Positions 21,976-31,144 of a stretch of 64,000 bases of DNA are shown here, piece after piece (positions within the stretch are counted from its first letter, which is position 1; every line of letters begins with the position of its first letter). Position numbers and translations under genes: made by a program. The notes under the pieces are model-generated. The model did not search any database. It was not told the DNA's origin and was given only the letters and a program-made list of their open reading frames with translations. Source of the stretch: Plantago ovata (lineage: Eukaryota; Streptophyta; Magnoliopsida; Lamiales; Plantaginaceae); NCBI GenBank assembly GCA_028274465.1, contig CM051458.1, forward strand, positions 73,533,766-73,597,765, in the 5' to 3' direction.

Positions 21976-24900
21976 TTGCTCTTGATTGTGCAGACTGCAG
22001 CCACGGAGACAAACGATGCAATATGGCACTTTGATAGTGGTTGTGGAAAGCACATGACGGGCAACAAGAATAACCTTATAAACTATAGACGGTGGTCTAA
22101 AGGTCCAACAATAAGGTTTGCTGGTGGAGGCTCAGGATCTACAAAAGGCTATGGTGATGTGAAGTTGGGATGCATAACCATTTCTGGAGTTCTTTATGTC
22201 AAAAATCTTAAGTTTAACCTTTTCAGCATGAGTCAATTTGCTGACAAAGGATACTTCATCGAAATTAAAAGTGATGAATGTCAACTTGTAGATTTTGAGA
22301 CTAAAAAGGTTATAATGATTGCAAGAAGATCAGGAGGCTTGTACACCGTTGATTGGTCTTCAGCAAACGTTTAAAAATGCCTTGTCTCAGATCATGATTG
22401 CCTTGCTGAAAAAGCATGGTTATGGCATAAACGAACAAGTCATCTAAACTTCAAGACGCTGAATAAGCTGTCTAAAAAGGCACTTGTAGTTGGATTACCT
22501 AGGGTTACTTTTAAGAAGGATGGTGTTTGCAATGCATGTCAGCAAGGAAAGCAAACTAAATCTTCTTTCAAGAACAAGGCAGTACCGTCAACTACAAAAC
22601 CTTTACAACTCTTACACATGGACTTGTTTGAATCTTCTTCAACAAGCTATGCTGGTAAGAAGTATGGTCTAGTCGTGGTAGATGACTATTCAAGATTCAC
22701 TTGGGTAGTATTCATCAAGCACAAATCTGAAACCAAGACTGAAATACCTAACTTGCTGAATAAGCTTGAAGTCATGAAAAATGACAAGGTAACAGTCATA
22801 AGGACAGACCATGGTACTGAGTTTGTAAACCAGTACATAACTGAATATTGTACCTCCAAAGGTATTCAACATCAGTTATCCTCAGTAAGGACACCACAGC
22901 AAAACGGTGTTGCTGAACGGAAGAATCGTACCCTAAAAGAAGCCGCAAGAACAATGCTTGTTGACACTGAAATAAGTGAGGCTTATTGGGTTGAAGCGAT
23001 TAATACCGCCTGCTATACTCAAAATAGATGTTTGATTACTAAGGAATACAACAAAACTCCTTATGAATTGTTTGTTGGAAGACCTCCTAACATCACTCAT
23101 CTAAGAGTATTTGGTTGCAAGTGTTTCGTTCTTAACAATGGTAGAGAATACCTAAGAACATTTCAACCAAAGGGAGACGAAGCGATATTTCTTGGCTACT
23201 CCTTGCATAGTAAAGCTTATAGAGTTTACAACAAAAAGGCACAAAAGATTGAAGAATCTGTGCATGTTGTATTCTACAAAAAGTCACAAGGTGTGCCTGC
23301 TGAAGAAGAAATATCAAAATGTATGAAAAAGCTAATCATACATGAGCAAAGAACTGAATCTGATGCTAGGCAAATCAAGTCAATTGAACTAAATGATGAT
23401 TCTGACAATGACTCTCCTCCCACGAGTCATGACAAGATAAATATAGTTCACGACAAAGAATTTCCAACAAAAGATGCGGTTGCTCCGGAAGTTGCTGAAA
23501 TTACGCAATCTCCAGTGCCTGCTGATGAAATACCTCAATCCAGCAACGCTGAACAAGCAGTTGCTGACGAACAAATCTCAGCAGAGACACAAATTCCCAG
23601 TAGTACTGAACAAGTACATACTGAAGAGTCACATGCTGATGAGCAAACATATCCTGATCCAACAAACAGGAAACCTGTTAATAAATGGATTAGAGATCAT
23701 CCCTCTACGGATATGATTGGCGATATTAATAAACGCCAAGTGACTAGATCCAAAGCTACTCACGGGCTTGCTGAAGAAGCAACTGTCGTAGAAGTAGAAT
23801 CTTTGTTCTTTTGCTTTGTATCAGAAATTGAACCTAAAACCATAGAAGAAGCTTTGAAGCATTCTGAATGGATAAAGGCAATGCAAGAAGAATTGGATCA
23901 ATTTGAAAGAAACAAAGTCTGGAAACTTGTGCAACTTGCTGAAGATAACAAAGCTATTGGTACAAAGTGGGTGTTCAGAAACAAGCTGAGCGAGTCTGGT
24001 GAAGTAACAAGAAACAAAGCACGCTTAGTTGCTCAAGGTTACTGTCAGACTGAAGGATTGGACTATGATGAGTCTTACGCTCCAGTTGCAAGATTGGATG
24101 CAATTAGGCTTTTCTTGGCCTTTGCTGCTCACAATGACTTCATTGTTTACCAAATGGATGTTAAAAGTGCATTCTTAAATGGTGAACTTACTGAAGAAGT
24201 CTACCTAGAACAACCCCCCGGCTTTGAACTTCCCTCAGAAATCAAGATGGTATACAAGCTTCAGAAAAGCTGTATATGGTCTAAAGCAAGCACCAAGAGC
24301 ATGGTATGATACCTTGGCTAAGTTCTTGCTGGAAAATGGTTTCAAGAAAGGTGAAGTTGACAAAACATTATTTACCATGAACCATGATGGTAAATTAATC
24401 TTAGTTCAAATTTATGTGGATGACATAATTTTTTGATCTAAGGACAACCAACTTTGTGATGATTTTGCCAAACTCATGACTAATAAGTTTGAAATGAGTA
24501 TGATGGGAAAATTGAATTGCTTCCTAGGGTTGCAAGTCAAGCAACTCAAAGATGGAATATTCATAAATCAAGCAAAGTATGCGAAAGAAATGCTCATAAA
24601 GTTTAGGATCAAAGAGGATGAGAAACCTGAAAAGATCCCTATGAGTGTTGGTACCAAATTGGGCTATACTAAAGAGGACAAAAGTGTTGAAGAACACAAG
24701 TATAGGAAGCTCATTGGTTCCGTGTTGTATCTAACAGCAAGTAGACCTAACATTCAGTATGATGTTTGTGTGTGTGCAAGATTCCAATCTGATCCAAGAG
24801 AATCACACTACAAAAAGGCAATTAAAATACTGAAATATGTTAAAGGTACAGTCAATGTTGGATTATGGTATCCTAAAGATTCTGGACTTGAATTGGTTGG

Positions 24901-25363
24901 CTATTCTGATGCTGATCATGGTGGATCAACTCTTGATAGAAAAAGTACCTCTGGAACTTGTCAGTTTTTGGGTACTAGATTAATATCATGGTTCAGCAAG
25001 AAGCAAACTTGTGTCGTCAATTCATCCACTGAATCTGAATACATTGCAGCTGGTTGTTGCACAGCTCAAATCCTATGGATTCAGCAACAATTAAGAGATT
25101 ATGGTATTTCTGCAAAGAAAACACCAATCTTTTGTGATAATACAAGTGCTATTGCAATTACGCAAAATCCTAAGTTTCACTCTAGGACCAAGCACATTGA
25201 TATTAGACATCATTTCATTAGAGATCATGTGGAAAAAGGTGATATTCAGGTTGTGAAAGTAGGTACTGAAGATCAGCTTGCTAACATCTTTACCAAGCCC
25301 CTACCGGATAATAGGTTCGCAATGCTAAGGTATAACCTTGGATTGATTGAACTACCTCAATAA
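21976..25363 (+). pseudogene. pol: Element C pol (copia type), three inactivating changes
   Basis: Domain order is copia-type: protease ([10 protein letters not shown] near the start), integrase, reverse transcriptase with YVDD, RNase H. Compared with the open pol of B there are three breaks. A nonsense TAA at 22372 lies between protease and integrase. One extra A near 24268 shifts the frame in RT. A Gly codon became TGA at 24434-24436, right after YVDDIIF. The rest remains readable, with conserved integrase and RNase H motifs ending at LIELPQ. No ATG is available at the start of the frame; it opens at a TTG just after the gag stop. Confidence 0.93.
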
Positions 25364-25383
25364 AGGATACACTTGGCAGAATG

Positions 25384-25740
25384 CTGAAACAGGTATTCAG
25401 TAAGTCAAAGTATTCCTGTCTAAAAGACCAAGTCACTGATTTCTTCTAAGAAATGATAAGTCACTACATGATTGCTGAAACAGGCATTCAGCAAGTAATT
25501 CTTTCAAAACGGGTATTTGTTAGGAAACTTGACCATTTGCTGAGACAGGCACTCAGTAAGTGAAAGAACTTAAGGATTGCTGAGACGGGTACTCAGACAA
25601 TCAAAAGATACTGAAACAGGTATTCAAGTATCAAATGAATTTTCTGAGACGGGAACTCAGAAAAAGAGCAAAAGCTCATCTCTCAGATTTTACCAAAGGA
25701 TGTCTCAAGTGCAAAAGAATTTACTGATACGGGAAATCAG
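25384..25740 (+). repeat. Array of eight stem-loops, element C
   Basis: Units start at 25384, 25475, 25505, 25550, 25580, 25608, 25644 and 25724. Typical forms: CTGAAACAGGTATTCAG, CTGAGACGGGTACTCAG, CTGATACGGGAAATCAG, CAAAACGGGTATTTG. Each has a 4-5 bp stem around a 7-base loop close to ACRGGNA; 25608 extends the stem with ATACT/AGTAT, and 25644 with TTT/AAA. The fifth stem pair changes as G-C, A-T or T-A while pairing is kept. Confidence 0.88.
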
Positions 25741-26126
25741 AAATGTCTTTTAAAACTACGAAAATATGAGATATCTAAGTAAGGGGGAACTTTCAGCAAG
25801 TATCTAGATTGTTAATTCAAACTCGCTGAAAAGATTCTTGTCTATTTCAGCAAGCAATCTATCCCGTATTACTCGGTAAAATCAATTTGTGACGTTAAGC
25901 TGGCACAGATAAACTCGCAATAATCATGACATGAATTTCAATCGTGGCCATTGATTAAAAGGAGTTACTTATCTAATGGCTAACAAAACAAAGAGAGAGA
26001 GTGTTCTGACGGTTTTAGTTAGTGGGCCACTACGCATTTAATGCAAAGGCTCCACTAACTCCAGTGTTTCTCTGTTTTACCCTTGCTGAGAGCTCAAATC
26101 GATTGAGTTTCTCACACCAGAGACAC

Positions 26127-26134
26127 TATATAAA
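26127..26134 (+). promoter_or_regulatory. Internal TATA box upstream of ORF3, element C
   Basis: TATATAAA in ACACTATATAAAGAAGG, 143 bases before the ORF3 ATG. Equivalent boxes lie 165 bases before ORF3 in A and about 140 before ORF3 in B. This could drive a separate ORF3 transcript. Confidence 0.6.
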
Positions 26135-26269
26135 GAAGGAGTTAGAGAAATGACAAAATTCTTTAACTCGCATTTCCTTTCTCTACAAATTCTAGCCTGA
26201 ATCTACTGTACCTCCGGTAAAAAAGCAAACTATCTCTTTTCGTACAATCTTTCTTGCTATATATAAGAA

Positions 26270-27508
26270 ATGGCTCCCAAGAGACAGTTATCCAAGTCTT
26301 CAAAATCGTCAAAGGTTGATAGTGCTAAAACACGCACTACTCCGGTGACTGCTCCGGTGACTGCTCTGGCCCCAGACACAACGAAAGTTGTGTTGAAAAA
26401 CGACCGAATCACTGTAAAACCTATGCCTCCGTCATATCTTGACACTGCAAAGTGTGAGATATTGATGCAATGAGGAGGGTTCGCAAAAGAAAAGTACATT
26501 AGGTACTTTTATGAACAAGAACTTGATGACCAAAATGAAGAGGCGCTTGAGTTCATCAAGCAGCAAGGCCTCATGAACTCCATCTCTGCTCGCACTAAGC
26601 AAGTGAGCATGATTGATACTATGGAATTCTACAACAATGCAGAAATCCAGTCCCTTACAGACAGTAATGGAGTCACTGAAAAAGTGATCCTTACTTATGT
26701 TCAAAACATGCAAATCGTCCTGAAATGGACTGATTTAGCAGAGATTTTTCAGATTCCAACCACTGGAACTGAAGATGACGTCACTGCTTCTGACGAACAA
26801 ATTGAAGCTTTCTACAGTGACGTCAGAAATGCAAAGATGAAGAAAGGCGAGATAGCTCCCGTGACTTGGACAAAACACGTTAAGAGAAAGCATCTCTGCC
26901 ATTCACTTGGTCTAGTAGCTTTGCTACTAATAAAAGTTCTTGACTCCCAAGTTGGAGGAATTGACCAAGTAGGCCTGCGAAGATGGCCATTGCTGATGCA
27001 TATCTATGAAAATAAATTGGAACTTAACTGGGCTAAGTACATTTTCAACAGGCTTGTTGATTGTGTCAGTAAGTTTAAGGTAAAGGTAGAAGACAACAAG
27101 GTCTCACCTTCATTTCCAGTTATGTATGGAATCAAGATATGCTATATCCTTGAACATTTCAGGATTCAGCTAAGAAACCCATTGCCAATCAAGAAATCTG
27201 TGTGCAATGTGGGAAGATCTTTCTACAAGCAGAATGTACCTAAGATTGCTGGAAAGAAAACTAAGAAGACAACAACTGCAAATGTTGTCAGCACAAGCCA
27301 GCAAGAAAGGTATACAACAGCTGCAGATGTTACCACTCAGCAACTTAGAGATGAAACTGCTGTAGATGGTGGTAACACAAATAAAACTGCTGTAGAAAAT
27401 CAAAAAGGTACGTGTACAACACCTGTTGCTGAAAAGGCAACAATAGATGACTCTGGGAAACTGGAGAAATCTAAAAAGAAAAAGGGGAAAGCTGATAGTT
27501 TTTGTTAA
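26270..27508 (+). pseudogene. Element C ORF3, nonsense codon and internal deletion
   Basis: It starts at ATGGCTCCC (MAPKR), with the same basic N-terminus as A and B. A Trp codon became TGA at 26471-26473; the frame then stays open to 27508. It contains the conserved EFYNNAEIQSLTD block, a KWTDLAEIFQIP block and an LLIKVLDS block. I do not recognise the fold with confidence; the wording loosely resembles domains annotated as putative plant transposon protein. After about 27495 the sequence jumps to what is the very end of ORF4 in B, so roughly the last 80% of the post-pol region is deleted. Confidence 0.85.
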
Positions 27509-27593
27509 AGTTTTTGAGAAGAGTGTAAGAGAGATTTTGAGAAAATCCTCTGAAAGAGCTTAAGTCCCTGCAATAGTTTTTGTTAAAGTTTTT
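27495..27593 (+). repeat. 22-base direct repeat at the C deletion junction
   Basis: ATAGTTTTTGTTAAAGTTTTTG occurs at 27495-27516 and 27572-27593, flanking the ORF4 tail remnant. It looks like the trace of template switching or slippage during the deletion. Confidence 0.8.
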
Positions 27594-27808
27594 GTTTGCT
27601 GATTCCTTGTTATCTATGCTTTCTTGTAAACTTCTGAATGATAACTTTCAGCAATGAATTCTTTTGACTCTTATTGGTTTTTGATTATGCAACTTACTTA
27701 TGCTTTCTGTTTATTTATTCAAGTATGCTTGCATTAATCATCTGATTTATTCAACATCAGAAACCTCTAAAAGGGTAACAATTAATTTAGCCATGGATTG
27801 CTAACATC
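27509..27808 (+). other. C 3' untranslated region
   Basis: About 300 bases with a remnant of the ORF4 end (near 27517-27560) and then AT-rich non-coding sequence matching the same position in A and B. Confidence 0.7.
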
Positions 27809-27823
27809 AAAAAGGGGGAAATT
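27809..27823 (+). other. C polypurine tract
   Basis: AAAAAGGGGGAAATT directly before the 3' LTR. Confidence 0.92.
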
Positions 27824-29425
27824 TGTTAGGAAACTTGTAATTTTGATGAGCAATTAACCATGCTAAATTAAGAACAGTCCAGTAACTAGTACTCTTAAGG
27901 TCCATAGGAATTTAGAACTTTAAGGACATTGTAAAAGAGGAACGTTTGCTGATGACTTAGTTAGGTGTTAGATAAGTTATTTCTTTTGCGTATGATGTAT
28001 TTTATTTTCTGTTATTGATGCTTAGGTTATGATGTATACTTATTTTCTGAAAAGAAAATAACCTATTGAAGCATTTGCTGAAGATATATTTTGTTTATTA
28101 CAAACAAATTATTGAAGCAAATAAGAAACCGGTCAGAAGCTTGAAGACTTTTGAAGATCTGAAGACTTGAAGATTTCGAAGACTTGAAGACTTGAAGATT
28201 GCTGAAGACTGGTAAGGCACGTGTTGCTCAGAAAGTTGAATTTTCAGCAACAGCATTGCATAAGTGAAAATCTGAAAGACAGAGTAAGTTGTGCTTGCTG
28301 AAACTGAGACTGGCCACTTGCTGATAAACATATGTGACCTCTTGCTGAATGTACGTAAATTTTCGCTTCAATGTTACTGTTTGAATCCTATTCAAATGTG
28401 CATTTAATGCATAGCATGCACGCGAAGGACATGAAGACTAGAAGACAAACAAAGTCGCTGCTAAAAGTACAAAAGCCTTAGGATTTGAATTTCAAACGTC
28501 TCCTTACTTGCACTATAAATAGAGGTCATCCGGCAAAGAGTTGAAGTGTGTCAATAACATGATCAAACTCTCACTTGTGCTTAAAAACTCACAAACCTTC
28601 AAACACTCTTACTGCCATTGATCCGTTCCAAGACTTAAAGCTTGAAAAAGCTACTTGTGAAGAAGTAGAACAAACTCGGCTAAGAAATTAGTTAAGTGTT
28701 CTTTCTTTCGAACAAGAACAAGTCTTGACACCAGAAACAATCAAACTTATTTACTGCAAAGTATTCCAAGTTGTGTTTCTTAGATTACTTGTTGTAACTG
28801 AATAAGTTATAATTAAGTTATCTCACCCCAAAACTCTCTAACTGAAAATACACCCTTTCAGGCGTGATATTCAGGGGGAACTTAATCGAGCATAGTTTTG
28901 CTGATTAAAAGTACCAAGTTTGGTGGAGAACAAGGTTGAGTTCTCTAGTTTAGGTTGGAGACAAAGCAAGTGTGCTTTGGTTTCTGTTGAATCGCTTTAG
29001 ATAGGAGATTGTAAGGAACCTCAATCATATCTTAGTGGATTCAGTCCTAGAAAGGACAAAGTGGATTAGTTGAGAGATTACGCCACTCTCAGATACCACT
29101 ATAAAAGCATTTGTGTGACTTACTTACTGCATTTAGCTTTCAGCAAATTATATCTGTTTGTACACAGTCACTCACTTCACTTGCTGAAACCCTTCACTTG
29201 CTGAAAGAGCACTTATTGTTTCAAAGACTTCCGCTCTCTGATTTTAAGTATCAGCAAACCAAGCTACTGTAAAGTAACTTACGCTTGCTGAGAAAGTTAA
29301 GTATCAGCAAACTCATTACTGAAAAGTAATAAGTACTTGCTGAGAAAGTTTTAAACGACGAAAGTTTGAAAAGACTATTCACTCCCCCCCCTCTAGTCTT
29401 TTCTTGTTGTTTAAAGGGACCAACA
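27824..29425 (+). repeat. Element C 3' LTR (1602 bp)
   Basis: Nearly identical to 17811-19456. It differs by loss of one U3 hairpin (near 28010), loss of about 27 bases near 28472 (the AAGCAAGATAGTGACAT block) and scattered substitutions. TATA box at 28514-28521; poly-C-loop hairpin at 29368-29403. It is followed by the target duplication GCCCC. Confidence 0.95.
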
Positions 29426-30293
29426 GCCCCACACCAGGCGAGTCGCCCGGTGTGTGGGGCCCTTCGCCCCACACAAATTCATAGCCTATATATAGTTGCT
29501 CAGTTTTTCTCCGTTTTTCATACTTTTCCAGACCTTTTCTCTCACCTTTCTCTGTAGTTTTAGGTAGGAACTTCCCAGAGCCTGTTCTGGGGGTTCATAG
29601 CTTAGGAGATACTTTTTCATAGCAGTTTGGAGCTTGTAAGATCGCGATTCTTCGGAGACTGACAGCCTTCGGTAACATTGTATATTACAGTTTTTCTACT
29701 TATTTTTATATATCTTTCAACATGTTTTCTTCTATGATTTCTGTTGATTGCATGACAACTATGAGTAGCTAAACTTCTCGTTGGTGATAGTATGTGAATT
29801 CTTAGCGAAGGGTTGATAATTATGCTAATGGCTATATCGCGCATTATACTCTGTGTTATTGCTTTATTTCTTTGATCTATCTAAATCCCTATCTTCGTAT
29901 TGTTGATTAATTATTGCACACAATTGGACAATTCATTGGTCTTTGACCTATCTAAATCTATATCTTCGTAGTGTTTGATAATTACAACTGGACAATTCAT
30001 TGATCAAAGATCTCCATGCAAAACCGAGGAATTATGCATGATTATTAACCCGTTATGCTTTGAAGGACCATACTATCACCAATCTCCATTATCTGTTAAG
30101 AAAAACCTTTGCAAAACCGTCTGCTATTTTATATTCTAAATTAGATTAGATAAAGCTAGTTATAGTCCTTAGAGATCGACACTCGAGGTTATTCTACTGC
30201 TACACTACGGTTTTCGTTGTAGTTGTGAATTGCCTTTTGCTAAATAACAAATTTATTTGATTAATCGGGACCCGACAATCCCGCGTATCATCA
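29426..30293 (+). repeat. G solo LTR, second segment
   Basis: It begins with the repeated target GCCCC and the remaining GC-rich hairpins (to 29473). A TATA box TATATATAG follows at 29487-29495, then the rest of the Athila LTR ending ATCATCA. It aligns in inverse orientation with 8028-8900. Confidence 0.92.
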
Positions 30294-31129
30294 GACTCAA
30301 TTGCCGGAGTTTCACCAGTAGTAAGTGGAAGGGAGGGGACTTCCTGTGGCCTTACTCCTGAAGATTGAGCAATATCCAAATTATGCGTGTGCCTTGCATG
30401 AATTTGGAGACTATTTTGGAGTGCTCTTTGGTAATCTTCATCAAATTCTTCTTCATCATCAAGGTTTGTATCAGTGACCTTGGCATCGAGTAAGGATAAC
30501 TCGGCATCAGAAAGCTTGCTCTTGCCATGTTTTAATGCAGCGCGCTTTCTGGCGTACTCTTCCTCAGTATCAGCGCCTTGTACAGGTGCTTGAGTATTTG
30601 GTTCAGCAGGAGCAGGTTGAGATTCATGCTGAGTTGGTGTTTGTTCAGCTTGCTGATTGTCTTGTTGTTCAGTCTCAGCAACTGTCATTTTTAGTCCACC
30701 AGCATCAGGACTAGGACCTTGATTGTCATCATCGTCGTCCTTTTTATCCTTTGAATCCTTCCCTTCATCATCACTGGGATCAGTTGGGGTGTTTTCATCT
30801 TCTTCCTCTTCATCATCATCAGTCAAGATAACTAGCTCGAGATGCTTGTATAAAGCAACACTCGTCACTTCCTCTTTTTCATTGATTTTGTGGGGATCAG
30901 CCACCACAGGTACAAATGAACCTTTGAGCATCACATCTTGTTCAGATGGAGAGGCACTCTTAAATTTGGCCTTCATATTCTCTCTGATTTGAGCAATCAG
31001 ATTTGAGCTCAATAGCTGAGAATATGACATTTCTTCAGGAAGTATGGAGTGGACAAAAGTCTCGAGCTTCAGCAGAGAAGATCTCTTTTTCTCATTTGAT
31101 AGATGAAGATGGAGATCAGAAAAATCCAT
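30294..31129 (-). pseudogene. Element B ORF4, N-terminal part
   Basis: It starts MDFSDLHLHLS at 31129, in the same frame as ORF3 and separated from it by a single TGA. About 278 codons remain before G interrupts the gene at 30293. The product has a short conserved N-terminal region (to a VPVVADPHKINE block), then a very acidic Asp/Glu run and a Gln/Pro/Thr-rich stretch with ending TTGETP, which is repeated on the other side of G. The function is unknown. The A counterpart is at 58279-60929. Confidence 0.83.
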
Positions 31130-31144
31130 CTTTCTGTACCTTTG

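Larger units (their letters stand above)
25364..26269 (+). other. C spacer between pol and ORF3
   Basis: About 0.9 kb without a protein. It holds eight short stem-loops (25384-25740), a palindromic GCATTTAATGC (26034-26044), a TATA box (26127-26134) and a leader with a second TATATATAA just before the ORF3 start codon. The same plan is seen in A (42657-43643) and B (33511-34417). Confidence 0.85.
17811..29425 (+). mobile_element. Element C: Sirevirus-like Ty1/copia element, complete ends
   Basis: 5' LTR 17811-19456, primer site 19459-19470, gag, pol, spacer, shortened ORF3, polypurine tract 27809-27823, 3' LTR 27824-29425. A perfect 5-bp target duplication GCCCC lies at 17806-17810 and 29426-29430. 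The LTRs are nearly identical apart from two short losses in the 3' copy, and C is the innermost insertion, so it is probably the youngest element here. Its genes nevertheless contain nonsense codons and frameshifts, and most of the post-pol region is deleted. Confidence 0.95.
17419..30293 (+). mobile_element. Element G: solo LTR of the D (Athila) family, interrupted by C
   Basis: The pieces 17419-17810 and 29431-30293 (862-863 bases, plus the duplicated GCCCC at 29426-29430) make one LTR of about 1.25 kb. It starts TGATGAATGTGTATTTTACA and ends GCGTATCATCA. It is the same family as the D LTRs but in plus orientation. The flanks in B ORF4 are GACTT (17414-17418) and GACTC (30294-30298), a 5-bp target duplication with one mismatch. 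No internal region belongs to it. Confidence 0.92.

Noticed and set aside
25384-25740. CRISPR-like array in the pol-ORF3 spacer
   Set aside because: Units are short hairpins at irregular spacing in a plant retrotransposon; there is no repeat-spacer regularity.
30723-30992. Ser-rich 89-codon plus-strand frame
   Set aside because: Antisense shadow of the Asp/Glu-rich run in B ORF4.
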